Below, piece after piece: positions 6,884-16,538 of a stretch of 36,268 nucleotides of DNA. The translations under genes and the position numbers were made by a program. The first letter of the stretch is position 1. The number at the start of each line of letters is the position of its first letter. The notes beneath the pieces were generated by a model, which had not been told where the DNA came from, made no database searches, and saw nothing but the letters and a program-made list of their open reading frames with translations. This stretch comes from an uncultured Collinsella sp. (GTDB taxonomy: Bacteria; Actinomycetota; Coriobacteriia; Coriobacteriales; Coriobacteriaceae): the NCBI GenBank assembly GCA_900553475.1, contig USEF01000002.1:1-36268 (forward strand). The letters are read 5' to 3'.

Positions 6884-7546
6884 ATGTCCGAAAAGAGTGC
6901 CCTGTTCATGGCGCGCACGACGCGCTTCCACGAGTTTGCCCGCAGCTTGACGACTACCCTGGGTGTCGAGGTGAGCCTGGCAACCCCCGATTCGCCGACT
7001 GCGGCGCACGACTTTGACCTGCTGATCCTCGATTCCGACGGCATCCGCAGCGACCGCATCGATCAAATTGCCAAATGGCTCGACGATCGCGGCGGTGTCC
7101 CCATGTTGGTGATCGTCGACGACGAGGCGCTCGGTACCTTGCGCCTGCCCAATCACGCGCATGCCGACTTTGTATGCCCCACGGCGACGCCCAACGAGCT
7201 CAAGGCTCGCGCGCAGCGCCTGATGGGCGAGGAGGAGACCGTCACCGCCGACGATGTGCTCAACATCGATAACCTCGAGATTAACCTGGCCACCTACCAG
7301 GTGACGCTCGACGATGAGCCCATCGACCTGACGCTGATGGAGTACTCGCTGCTGAGCTTTTTGGCGACGCATCCCAACCGTGCCTACAGCCGCGAGGTGC
7401 TGCTGCACCGCGTGTGGGGCTTTGAGTACTGCGGCGGCACGCGCACCGTCGACGTGCACATTCGACGCATCCGCTCCAAGGTGGGCCCGCAGATCGCGGC
7501 ACACATCACCACCGTCCGTGGCGTGGGTTATCTGTTTAAGGACTAG
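6884..7546 (+). CDS. OmpR-type orphan response regulator, GlnR-like
   Basis: A 220-residue regulator with a degenerate receiver domain (1-115) and a winged-helix DNA-binding domain (about 125-220: LTLMEYSLLSFLATHPNRAYSR region, VWGFEYCGGTRTVDVHIRR, TTVRGVGYLF). The receiver keeps an Asp at the phosphoacceptor position (LLILDSDG, D50) but lacks the N-terminal acidic pair and the conserved lysine (VCPTATPNEL where K would be). Actinobacterial GlnR has this same non-canonical pocket and a closely similar effector domain, and works without a histidine kinase; none is seen here. The ATG at 6884 has TTGGAGG; an upstream in-frame start lies inside glnA. Direct linkage to glnA supports a nitrogen-regulation role. 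glnR is the likely name, but I leave the symbol empty. Confidence 0.78.
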   Translation: MSEKSALFMARTTRFHEFARSLTTTLGVEVSLATPDSPTAAHDFDLLILDSDGIRSDRIDQIAKWLDDRGGVPMLVIVDDEALGTLRLPNHAHADFVCPTATPNELKARAQRLMGEEETVTADDVLNIDNLEINLATYQVTLDDEPIDLTLMEYSLLSFLATHPNRAYSREVLLHRVWGFEYCGGTRTVDVHIRRIRSKVGPQIAAHITTVRGVGYLFKD

Positions 7547-7566
7547 CAAGTAAATAGAGGAATGTG

Positions 7567-7600
7567 AGGGTACCGGAGATTTTTCCAGTACCCTTTTCTC
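7567..7600 (+). terminator. Terminator of the glnA-glnR-like unit
   Basis: agggtaccgg (7567-7576) pairs with ccagtaccct (7585-7594) with one G-T pair, followed by a T-rich tract. Confidence 0.75.
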
Positions 7601-7728
7601 GTTTAGGGCGAGAAGAAGACCTTTCACCGATTTAAAGTGGGTCAGTAAAAACAATATCAAACGTATAACACTATCTCACGAATATCATTTAGTTACCGTA
7701 TCTCCCTACTGCACGGATGGAGGAAGAA

Positions 7729-8856
7729 ATGCGTTATTCGAGAAAGGTGATTGTCGGATTCATAGTATTGCTTGCCGCCCTGATGTCTCCAAGGTTGGTT
7801 TTTGGAGACGACGACTTGGTTCGTGTCACACCGCAAATAGCTGTGGAGCAAGCGCAAGCTTTCTTTGATGACGTATCGGATGAGCCGGTGACCGCTTGTG
7901 ACCCAGTAAAAATGGTGAATTCCGATGGGGAATCAATCGGGTATATCGTTCGCGCGAAGCGGGATGACGTTAACTATGGCTACGTCGTATTTGATTCAGA
8001 GCGATCTTGGTGGATCAGCGAATACTGCTTGGCTCCGAACGCCCCTATGCCCATTGAGAATACAAGCGATGAAATAGCTCTTCTCGCATCCCAAGATGAC
8101 ATCGTTGCTTTGAAATTTGACGAGCTGTCTTTTGGTATTGCAGATCTGGATAATAACGTTGTTTTAGATGAGAAGGGATGCCGGTCAACAGCGGTGTTTT
8201 CTGTGGGAAATAGCCGCAGCGGATCTCCAGGCAGGTTCGAGGATGTTTTCGTATCGCCCAAAGACCTGTATAAGCAAGGATATGTCATTGACGCAAGTAA
8301 AACAATTTCAGGGATGATAACGCCTACACAATCAGAGGTTATTAAAGAAACGGGGACCTATGCTTGCGATGTGTCTGCAATGTTTGCGGTAAGCAGCCAT
8401 TATGTAACGCTAAACCGGCTCAAATTGCCAGACTTATATCATGAGCTTTGGCAGTTATCGGGAACATCCGGCGATCCAAATAAGTCATTCGATCAAGCTA
8501 CGGGCCTTTACTTTACCCAAGGAAGGACTTCATCTCCAAATGCTGCCCCGGCTATTAAGGAGTTCTGTGCTAGGCGCGGGAAAAGGCTTGAGACATCATT
8601 TGCTTGGTATCCATCTTGGGATTCTTTCAGGGCAACTGCAGATTCTGGAAATCTCAGTATTTTTTCTGGGACTCTCAGGTCAAGCCATGACGCTCATGCG
8701 ATGGCTGTTGCGGGATATGTGGCTATGCATAATACATATTCAAATGATAAGAAATATATGCTTGTCGTCTGGGACGGTTGGTTCAATCAGCTGCGTTTTC
8801 TTCCATATGACACAACGATTTATATATCGCATGAAGGGACGTATTGTGGAGAGTGA
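7729..8856 (+). CDS. Exported papain-like (C39-like) cysteine protease, putative
   Basis: A 375-residue protein with a signal peptide (residues 1-27: basic start, hydrophobic VIVGFIVLLAALM, then VFG). Residues 30-90 include AVEQAQAFF and NYGYVVFDSE followed by ISEYCL, resembling the propeptide of streptopain-type proteases. The C-terminal half has a candidate papain-like triad: C213 in TYACDVSAMF, H323 in DAHAMAVAGY, and D349 in VVWDGW. Bacteriocin-export C39 proteases are part of ABC transporters; this one is a stand-alone secreted protein. GGAGG at 7719-7723 selects the ATG at 7729. Codons are more AT-rich than in glnA or htrA. It overlaps the next gene by 11 nt. Substrate unknown; protease activity is a fold-level inference. 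Confidence 0.6.
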   Translation: MRYSRKVIVGFIVLLAALMSPRLVFGDDDLVRVTPQIAVEQAQAFFDDVSDEPVTACDPVKMVNSDGESIGYIVRAKRDDVNYGYVVFDSERSWWISEYCLAPNAPMPIENTSDEIALLASQDDIVALKFDELSFGIADLDNNVVLDEKGCRSTAVFSVGNSRSGSPGRFEDVFVSPKDLYKQGYVIDASKTISGMITPTQSEVIKETGTYACDVSAMFAVSSHYVTLNRLKLPDLYHELWQLSGTSGDPNKSFDQATGLYFTQGRTSSPNAAPAIKEFCARRGKRLETSFAWYPSWDSFRATADSGNLSIFSGTLRSSHDAHAMAVAGYVAMHNTYSNDKKYMLVVWDGWFNQLRFLPYDTTIYISHEGTYCGE

Positions 8857-9199
8857 CGGCGAAGATGATAGAAAGCGCATACGTAAAACGCTGGGGCTTC
8901 TTTGCGCATTTCTTGGGATATTGGTTGTCGCGGCCTATCAACCGAGCCCCTCGGTCGTTGGTGGAAAAGATGACGAACATATTTCAGTTGAAGTACAGAC
9001 GCTGTCGGATATTCATAACGGGCAATTTGAGGCGCTTATGCCAAGTGGTTGCCGTAAGAAAATCGATATGCGCCGTAAGTCAAGTTCCGGATATGTCTCA
9101 GGGTTGAAAGCAGGTGATAAATGGATTCTAGTTTTTGTGGAAGATAAGGAACTTGACGGGACTGTTCTGTATCCCCATTCAGCTGAGAAAGTCAAATAA
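8846..9199 (+). CDS. Small membrane-anchored protein of unknown function
   Basis: About 117 residues from a GTG start at 8846, chosen because AAGGGA (8834-8839) precedes it and it overlaps the protease stop; an in-frame ATG at 8831 is the alternative. A charged N-terminus (DDRKRIRK) leads into one hydrophobic segment (TLGLLCAFLGILVVAAY), then an extracellular domain of about 85 residues with SGYVSGLKAGDKWILVFVEDKE, probably beta-rich. It is probably translationally coupled to the protease and could be its partner, inhibitor or immunity factor. I do not recognise the family. Confidence 0.6.
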   Translation: MESDGEDDRKRIRKTLGLLCAFLGILVVAAYQPSPSVVGGKDDEHISVEVQTLSDIHNGQFEALMPSGCRKKIDMRRKSSSGYVSGLKAGDKWILVFVEDKELDGTVLYPHSAEKVK

Positions 9200-9220
9200 A
9201 GTAGACAAGGGGAATGAAGA

Positions 9221-9805
9221 ATGATTGATAGAAAGCAGTTTTTAGGTCTGATGGCAGGGGCTCCTATTTTGATGCGAGCTGGGATGGCAGAAGCCGTGGA
9301 GTTGCCGGACGCTCGGAAGCGATTGACGCTCGTGGTCGACACGGTGGTCAGAGATGAAAATGGCAATGAAAAAACGCGAACAAGAAGCAGAGAGACTATT
9401 TTCACGCCAGAGAGCGAAATTGTATCTGCGGACGCTATGGCCGGTGATGTCATAACAATCCAGAGGGAATCAGATGAAACGTTGCCGCTGCTTGCCAAGA
9501 TTGAGCTCACGGTCGCTTATTTTAACGATAAAACAGAAATTGAGATTCGTTCCGGAAAGTACTCAATAGTCCAAACCGATCCGCTTGTGATGTATGCAAA
9601 CGCTTGGTACGCGCTCATGCAGAAGGATAAATACGTGATGAATAACTTCACGGAAAGCGAAGCATCATATGAAACGGGGTGGGGGCCAACGCCATACGAC
9701 GCGGAGAAAGATAAGTGGACGTGCGGATCAGGCATGGGTGCGACGATTACGGACTTTATTAACGATTCAACATATAGTTTTGCTATCGACTGTTATATCG
9801 AATAG
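9221..9805 (+). CDS. Signal-bearing hypothetical protein
   Basis: A 194-residue protein with a short hydrophobic N-terminus (FLGLMAGAPILMRAGMAEA) that looks like a signal peptide with cleavage after AEA, though its start MIDRKQFL is only mildly basic. The rest is rich in strand-forming segments (RLTLVVDTVVRDENGNE, KIELTVAYF, EIEIRSGKYSIV) and ends with a Trp/Cys-containing stretch (KWTCGSGMG, FAIDCYIE). Two Cys could pair outside the cell. It is 21 bp after the membrane protein in the same direction, so the three genes form one cassette. No family recognised. Confidence 0.6.
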   Translation: MIDRKQFLGLMAGAPILMRAGMAEAVELPDARKRLTLVVDTVVRDENGNEKTRTRSRETIFTPESEIVSADAMAGDVITIQRESDETLPLLAKIELTVAYFNDKTEIEIRSGKYSIVQTDPLVMYANAWYALMQKDKYVMNNFTESEASYETGWGPTPYDAEKDKWTCGSGMGATITDFINDSTYSFAIDCYIE

Positions 9806-9924
9806 ACATGACGGCATAAAACGAATTGGCTTATAAGCATGTCATTACTTAAGCAAAGCTGAAATCTTGGCATCTAGTGCTCGGGACTGCCCAGCTTGGG
9901 GTACAACTCAACGTGAACAATGAT

Positions 9925-9955
9925 GGCCCGCCACATGTTTGGCGGGCCTTTGGTT
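9925..9955 (+). terminator. Terminator closing the exported-protein cassette
   Basis: ggcccgcca (9925-9933) pairs perfectly with tggcgggcc (9940-9948), followed by TTTGGTTATTT. It lies immediately before htrA, so htrA translation starts 30 bp after it. The 9806-9924 stretch before it holds no gene that I can see. Confidence 0.7.
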
Positions 9956-9977
9956 ATTTGACGAAAGGATCGCAGCT

Positions 9978-11444
9978 ATGAGCGAGAACGATTCCCAGCG
10001 CCCCCAGGATGCGGGCCACGCCGGCGAGACTCAGCAGCAACCGCGCGTGCAGGTGGAGTCGACGCCTGCCGACGGCAACATTCCCTACGTGCAGGCCTAC
10101 GACACGCAGACCGGAAAGCCGCTGGGCGGTGCGCAGGTTGTAAACAAGCACACAGTGGTCAAGACCAAGACCAAGACCAAAAAGCTGCCGATCTTTATTA
10201 CGGCGCTCGCCGGTTGTGCGTGCGGCGCCTTGCTGGTCATCGCGCTCATTATGAGCGGCACGCTCGATATCGGCGGCGGCAAGAATGCCGTGACAGCGGG
10301 CGCTTCGGGTTCGTCGACACAAAAGATCACGATCGACTCCGAGGACACCACGCTGGCCGAGGCTGTTTCTGCCAAGGCATTGCCCTCCGTGGTTTCCATT
10401 ACCGCCACTTCGAGCGGCAGCCAGAATGGCTCGCTTTCGCAGTCTGCCGACGAGTCGGACGGTTCGGGCAGCGTCGGTTCGGGCGTGGTGCTCGATACCG
10501 AGGGCCATATCCTCACCAACAACCACGTGGTCGATGGCTATGACCAGTACGTGGTGACCATGGACGACGGCACCACCTACGAGGCCGAGTTCGTGGGCAA
10601 CGACGCCTCGAGCGATCTGGCTGTCATCAAGCTCAAGGATGCCGATGCCTCCAAGCTCACGCCGATTGAGATCGGTGACTCCTCCAAGCTCAACGTGGGC
10701 GAGTGGGTTATGGCGATCGGCTCGCCCTTTGGCAACGAGCAGTCTGTCTCCACCGGTATCGTCTCGGCGCTGTATCGCTCCACGGCCATGAGCTCTACCA
10801 GCGGTAACACCATCTATGCCAACATGATCCAGACCGATGCCGCCATCAACCCGGGCAACTCCGGCGGCGCGCTCGTCAACGACAACGGCGAGCTCGTGGG
10901 TATTAACTCGCTTATCGAGAGCTATTCGGGCTCCAGCTCGGGCGTTGGCTTTGCCATTCCGGTCAACTATGCCAAGAATATTGCCGACCAGATCATCGAC
11001 GGCAAGACGCCGGTGCATCCGTACATGGGCGCTACGCTTTCGAGCGTCAATGCGCTCAACGCCCGCACCAACAAGCTGAGTACCGATAGCGGCGCGTATG
11101 TGGCGAGTGTCGTCGAGGACGGTCCTGCCGCCAAGGCTGGCATCCAAGAGGGCGACGTCATCACCAAGCTGGGCGACGACGAGATTACGAGTGCCGATGG
11201 CCTGATTATCGCGCTGCGCAGCCACGAGGTGGGCGAGAAGGTCGAGATCACGCTCGTGCGCGGCAAGGAAGAGAAAAAGGTAACGGTCGAACTGGGCTCT
11301 GACGAGGAGCTGCAGAACCAGCAGCAGGACGACAGCGCGACCGACACCGGGAACGGCGGTATTACCGACGAGCAGCTGCGCCAGTATCTGGAGGAGCTGT
11401 TGGGCCAGCAGGGCCAGGGTCAAGGCTACGGCCAAGGCTACTAA
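9978..11444 (+). CDS. HtrA/DegP-like membrane-anchored serine protease with PDZ domain
   Basis: A 488-residue surface quality-control protease. A cytoplasmic polar N-terminus (about 1-70) leads to one membrane span (LPIFITALAGCACGALLVIAL, trimmed here to its core) and a trypsin-like domain with the full triad: H183 in NNHVVDG, D213 in SSDLAVIKL, S295 in PGNSGGAL. A PDZ domain follows (about 345-440; GAYVASVVEDGPAAKAG, GDVITKLGDDEI), then an acidic and Gln/Gly-rich tail. ATG 9978 follows GAAAGGAT. No partner kinase is nearby. It degrades misfolded exported proteins in characterised relatives, which fits a genome segment full of exported proteins. Confidence 0.93.
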   Translation: MSENDSQRPQDAGHAGETQQQPRVQVESTPADGNIPYVQAYDTQTGKPLGGAQVVNKHTVVKTKTKTKKLPIFITALAGCACGALLVIALIMSGTLDIGGGKNAVTAGASGSSTQKITIDSEDTTLAEAVSAKALPSVVSITATSSGSQNGSLSQSADESDGSGSVGSGVVLDTEGHILTNNHVVDGYDQYVVTMDDGTTYEAEFVGNDASSDLAVIKLKDADASKLTPIEIGDSSKLNVGEWVMAIGSPFGNEQSVSTGIVSALYRSTAMSSTSGNTIYANMIQTDAAINPGNSGGALVNDNGELVGINSLIESYSGSSSGVGFAIPVNYAKNIADQIIDGKTPVHPYMGATLSSVNALNARTNKLSTDSGAYVASVVEDGPAAKAGIQEGDVITKLGDDEITSADGLIIALRSHEVGEKVEITLVRGKEEKKVTVELGSDEELQNQQQDDSATDTGNGGITDEQLRQYLEELLGQQGQGQGYGQGY

Positions 11445-11470
11445 CGAGCCATTTCGCACATACTGATGCC

Positions 11471-11510
11471 AGAGGGGCTGTCCCATCAACGCGGGACAGC
11501 CCCTCTTTTC
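11471..11510 (+). terminator. Strong terminator of htrA
   Basis: agaggggctgtccc (11471-11484) and gggacagcccctct (11493-11506) form a perfect 14-bp stem with an 8-nt loop, followed by TTTC. Confidence 0.88.
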
Positions 11511-11512
11511 AT

Positions 11513-11547
11513 AATGATCCCCCGGGGACGGAGGAAAATGGATCATT
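11513..11547. repeat. Inverted repeat before the XRE gene end
   Basis: aatgatcc (11513-11520) pairs with ggatcatt (11540-11547); a second small dyad (aaaatg/catttt, 11536-11550) overlaps the right arm. It ends 4 bp from the XRE stop codon. No T-tract on either side, so its role is unclear. Confidence 0.45.
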
Positions 11548-11551
11548 TTAG

Positions 11552-11803
11552 TTAGTCTTCGTCGCTGGGCAGGCTTCCAAAGGCCTCGATGTATTCTTCA
11601 TCCGACATCCAGTCGATGATATCGCCAGGTTTGCAGTGAAGTGCCTCGCACATCGCTGTTAGCGTCGAGAAGCGGATGCCCTTGAGTCGTCCTGTTTTAA
11701 TGCGCGAAACGTTAACGGGCGAGATGCCGATAATATCGGCAAGTTCTTGGGAGGACATTTTGCGATCCGCCATGACGCGATCGAGTCTCATGACGATTGG
11801 CAT
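11552..11803 (-). CDS. XRE/Cro-type helix-turn-helix regulator
   Basis: An 83-residue one-domain DNA-binding protein. MADRKMSSQELADIIGISPVNVSRIKTG forms the helix-turn-helix, followed by the LTAMCEALHCKPGDIIDW core common to small YozG-like Cro/C1 proteins. The start at 11803 has GAAGGAGG on the minus strand. It is 12 bp downstream of the DUF2975 gene. XRE-DUF2975 pairs are a common arrangement in Gram-positive genomes and usually regulate themselves or neighbours. Confidence 0.9.
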   Translation of the reverse strand: MPIVMRLDRVMADRKMSSQELADIIGISPVNVSRIKTGRLKGIRFSTLTAMCEALHCKPGDIIDWMSDEEYIEAFGSLPSDED

Positions 11804-11815
11804 GCTGCCCTCCTT

Positions 11816-12334
11816 CTAAATAATGGCGTCAACATCCGACTGCAAGAGCCGTCCGTACTCAAAGATAGCCGAAAGAGACAGGGCAAACAAAGCAAGAACG
11901 AGTGTCCAGGCGTTAAAACCAAAGATTCCGATTGCGCTCATGCTGACGTCGCCGGGGAGCTGAACGGTGCATAAGCCGTCGAGGACAGCCGAGACAACTG
12001 AGGAAATAAGCAGTAGAAGCCCAACAATTAGAAGTCGCCGGCATTGTTTCCGCGTAAAGATCGAATGAGTGCTGACGACGTCGAGGCAGAAGCGTAGATA
12101 GATAATCAGGCATGCGACCGAAAGGGCAAGGACCAGAATGTCGCGGATAGTTAGCGCTGCGGCGACGGTGTTTGGAATGGTCTCGCCGTCTATATAGAGA
12201 GAGGCGGGTGCAAGGATCGTCCGCGCCTCGTTAGCAACGCTGAACGCTGAAAATGCAGCCATGATTGTCGCGACCAACAAGGTAGTAAGCAACATAGCGC
12301 TGATAAAACGACTTCGCTTAACTGATCTTTCCAT
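11816..12334 (-). CDS. DUF2975-family membrane protein
   Basis: A 172-residue protein with four predicted membrane spans (around MLLTTLLVATIMAAFSAF, IRDILVLALSVACLIIYL, LLIVGLLLLISSVVSAV, WTLVLALFALSLSAIF). The arrangement, length and downstream XRE partner match DUF2975. The ATG at 12334 is taken as start; the frame extends 12 nt further only to a TTG. It begins 11 bp after the T-tract of an intergenic terminator, so it is expressed by read-through or a promoter that I cannot place. Function of the family is unknown. Confidence 0.8.
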   Translation of the reverse strand: MERSVKRSRFISAMLLTTLLVATIMAAFSAFSVANEARTILAPASLYIDGETIPNTVAAALTIRDILVLALSVACLIIYLRFCLDVVSTHSIFTRKQCRRLLIVGLLLLISSVVSAVLDGLCTVQLPGDVSMSAIGIFGFNAWTLVLALFALSLSAIFEYGRLLQSDVDAII

Positions 12335-12344
12335 AATTAACCCC

Positions 12345-12370
12345 AAAAAGGCTGCGGCAATGCCGCAGCC
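12345..12370 (-). terminator. Intra-cluster terminator or attenuator
   Basis: On the minus strand ggctgcggc-att-gccgcagcc is a perfect 9-bp stem with a 3-nt loop, directly followed by TTTTT (12345-12349). It separates the secreted-protein gene from DUF2975-XRE and would reduce transcription into the regulator genes. Confidence 0.8.
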
Positions 12371-12378
12371 AAAAACTT

Positions 12379-12746
12379 CTAAGCATAGATGGTTCTTGCT
12401 TCAGAATGCCAACTGCCGTTGTAATAGTAAGTAACGGTTACGACGACGCTTCCGTTGCTGAGCCCGTATCTATAAGTCCAGCTGATGTTGCTTACTCGAG
12501 AATTGGAGGTCCAGTTCTTGATGGATTTGATGCCTGTTATCGTTCCATAGGTATCGTTAACGGTGTAAGTAACATGGAGCCTGACGCCGTTCGAATAGGC
12601 GAGAGTGGTTTCAGCGGTGTAGATTGAACGACTTTCGACAACTGGCGAAATGATAGAGGAATGGGTTTCTGCTGCGAAGGCGGGCTGCGCGGTCATGCAC
12701 GACACCCAATAAGGCAGACGGCGAGTAAATAAGCAACCTTTTTCAT
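12379..12746 (-). pseudogene. Small secreted protein gene with a frameshift in the signal peptide
   Basis: The minus strand has AGGAG, then ATGATG at 12749/12746, opening a typical signal peptide (MKKVAYLLAVCLIG) that hits a stop within 18 codons. The next frame then continues without stops: VSCMTAQPAFA-AETHSS and about 95 further residues to 12379. A single extra G in the GGG at 12705-12707 would join the two into one signal peptide ending in AFA. The mature part is Tyr/Ser/Thr-rich and probably all-beta (RLHVTYTVNDTYG, VVVTVTYYYNGSW). Either a real inactivating or phase-variable shift, or a sequencing error. No family recognised; 52 bp downstream of the next gene upstream. Confidence 0.65.
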
Positions 12747-12801
12747 CATTGGCTCCTAACTATCTGGTGATTATTTTTTTAAACTCCTTTCTGACATCGA
12801 G

Positions 12802-13203
12802 CTATTCCTTTTGCGTAATCGTGATGCTTGATGGCGTTATGAGGGCGGGCAACTTCGTTGGATCGGAATCGCTGCTGGTGTTGACGGTGCAGGTCACGTC
12901 AACGAAGACGCCTTCTTTGATAGCTCCAACATCTGCTTCCTCACCATCCTGGTCCTTGATGGGGATGGTCGAATCGACTTTGAAGTTGAGGTGTAACGGC
13001 GCGGATTGGAATTGCTCGCTTGTGATAACGAAACGTCCTTCGCTCGTCCCGCTGGCGAAAGGGTGATACACAGCAACGACTTCGCCTCGCAAAGAAAGGT
13101 CCTTAGAAAAGGGAATATCCTTCCAGAAAAAGCCGAGCAAAGCGGCCGCAATAAGGATAAAGGGGACGAGGATGGTTAGGAAGCGTTTGGACTGATTCTT
13201 CAT
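12802..13203 (-). CDS. Membrane-anchored exported protein of unknown function
   Basis: A 133-residue protein with an N-terminal membrane anchor or uncleaved signal (RFLTILVPFILIAAALLGFFW). The outer part has strand-like segments GEVVAVYHPF, EGRFVITSE, GVFVDVTCTV and ITPSSITITQ, suggesting a small OB-like or beta-barrel fold; I cannot name the family. The ATG at 13203 follows GAGGTGATTGAA and gives a Lys/Arg start typical of exported proteins. It is the first gene of the minus-strand cluster and has a plausible promoter directly upstream. Confidence 0.7.
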   Translation of the reverse strand: MKNQSKRFLTILVPFILIAAALLGFFWKDIPFSKDLSLRGEVVAVYHPFASGTSEGRFVITSEQFQSAPLHLNFKVDSTIPIKDQDGEEADVGAIKEGVFVDVTCTVNTSSDSDPTKLPALITPSSITITQKE

Positions 13204-13221
13204 TTCAATCACCTCACGTCG

Positions 13222-13252
13222 ATAATACCAAAATATATTGTAAACACAATAT
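13222..13252 (-). promoter_or_regulatory. Promoter with overlapping palindrome
   Basis: On the minus strand TTGTGT (13244-13249) and TATTAT (13222-13227) are 16 bp apart. A perfect dyad atattgt-aaac-acaatat (13235-13252) covers the -35 and spacer. It may be the operator of the cluster's XRE protein; that link is inferred. Confidence 0.5.
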
Positions 13253-13321
13253 AAAATATTAACTACTATGAGTCGAGTCGCATAAAATGACATATTGAGC
13301 CCGCCGTTCTTTGAATAGTCT

Positions 13322-13523
13322 GGACAGTTAGTTCAGATTTGTATAAGCCGAAGGAGGCTTGGGGCGTGTTTTGAGTGCTTGTGGAATGGAAATAGGGCTC
13401 GGATGAGTGCTCGGAAGGATAAATGAACCGATCGTACCGCCCTGGGACGACCGAATTGAGCGAAATGGCGTCATTTGGGCTTGATCCGGCTGGCAAATTT
13501 ATACATATCTGAACTAACTGTCC
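13322..13523. mobile_element. 202-bp MITE-like element with 25-bp terminal inverted repeats
   Basis: Positions 13322-13346 and 13499-13523 are inverted copies of ggacagttagttcaga-type sequence, 24 of 25 bases paired. The interior (about 150 bp) has no convincing gene; short open frames on either strand only read through the repeats. No clear target-site duplication is visible. It occupies most of the 429-bp gap between the minus-strand cluster and ligA. Small non-autonomous element is the best explanation; a regulatory long hairpin is the alternative. Confidence 0.5.
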
Positions 13524-13599
13524 ACCCCGGTCTGGCGGCTGCCGATTCGGTGCGGTTTGAGACCGCTATTCGGCCCCATGGTGACCGGTGGTACTCTAA

Positions 13600-15861
<2,262 letters not shown>

Positions 15862-15883
15862 TGCATCGATAATCAAATTAGAA

Positions 15884-15925
15884 AACCTCCCGGAAAGGTT
15901 GATGCTTTCCGGGAGGTTTTTATTT
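15884..15925 (+). terminator. Terminator of ligA
   Basis: aacctcccggaaag (15884-15897) and ctttccgggaggtt (15905-15918) form a perfect 14-bp stem with a 7-nt loop followed by TTTATTT. Confidence 0.92.
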
Positions 15926-15970
15926 GGGCGTGGTGGCGGGCAGCATGATCTGCGTCATGTAGGCTGCTGA
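15920..15970 (-). pseudogene. Remnant of a MerR-family regulator 3' end
   Basis: Read on the minus strand this gives SAAYMTQIMLPATTPK and a stop, resembling the last residues of the intact MerR gene at 17051 (PATYVTQITVPVTVLD). The DNA of 15911-15963 aligns without gaps to 17042-17094; the best 30 bp share 24 bases. No upstream part of the gene remains. Best read as a decayed partial duplicate whose downstream flank also supplied an arm of the ligA terminator. Confidence 0.45.
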
Positions 15971-16078
15971 GGGTGACCCTGCGGAGCGGTGTCGTTCCGG
16001 AGCGATAGAAGATTCATACAAAGCAAAGGGGCCCCGCAGTGAGGTCCCACAACGGGGCTGCCCCATTGTGATGAGTTT

Positions 16079-16112
16079 TATACACTTTAACATTAATATT
16101 AACGTGTATACT
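16079..16112 (+). promoter_or_regulatory. Promoter and palindromic operator of the Phd/VapC pair
   Basis: tatacac (16079-16085) pairs with gtgtata (16104-16110) and an inner AT-rich dyad (ttaa...ttaa) fills the centre. TATACT at 16107-16112 is a good -10, with CTTTAA 16 bp upstream. A dyad over the promoter fits autorepression by the Phd-type antitoxin. The preceding 15971-16078 stretch holds a GC-rich pair gccccg/cggggc but no gene. Confidence 0.55.
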
Positions 16113-16145
16113 TAGCAGTGAAGATATATATTGAGAGGAGCAGTT

Positions 16146-16538
16146 ATGGTTACCGTCGCGTTTTCGGAACTGCGCCAAAACCTTACGCAGGTGGCCGAAA
16201 AGGTTGCCAATGAGGGCGAGGAGGTTGTGGTCTTCAAGCGGAGCAAACCGTTGTTCAAGATCGTGCCGCTCGACTATGAAGGTCCAGTTACGGTGGAATA
16301 TGACGCTGCCCAGGAGCGCGGGGGTGCAAAGCCGACGCGCGGCCCGGACAAGCCCAAGCGCGACGTGGGTACGATGTGGCATCCCAAGATCACCTGGAAG
16401 GAGATCCGTGAGATGCTCGCGGAGAATGAGGACTACCAGGAGTATCTCGATATCGTGGCTAACATGCCAAAGGGAACGCCGCTCGATACGATGACGGTTG
16501 AAGATGAAAAGCGCGTCGCGAGGGAGCGCTACCTATGA
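16146..16538 (+). CDS. Phd/YefM-family antitoxin
   Basis: A 130-residue antitoxin. The N-terminal VTVAFSELRQNLTQVAEKV with EEVVVFKRSKPLFKIVPL is the Phd/YefM DNA-binding fold (about 1-50). The tail (60-130) is longer than in most Phd proteins: a basic linker (RGPDKPKRDVG) and a Trp-containing helical part (TWKEIREMLAENEDYQEYLD) that probably wraps the toxin. GAGAGGAG precedes ATG 16146. The stop overlaps the toxin start in ATGA, as is typical for toxin-antitoxin operons. Confidence 0.88.
   Translation: MVTVAFSELRQNLTQVAEKVANEGEEVVVFKRSKPLFKIVPLDYEGPVTVEYDAAQERGGAKPTRGPDKPKRDVGTMWHPKITWKEIREMLAENEDYQEYLDIVANMPKGTPLDTMTVEDEKRVARERYL

Noticed and set aside
9954..11546. Minus-strand open frame opposite htrA (530 codons)
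   Set aside because: Antisense of a gene with an intact catalytic triad and PDZ domain; it also runs through the htrA terminator.
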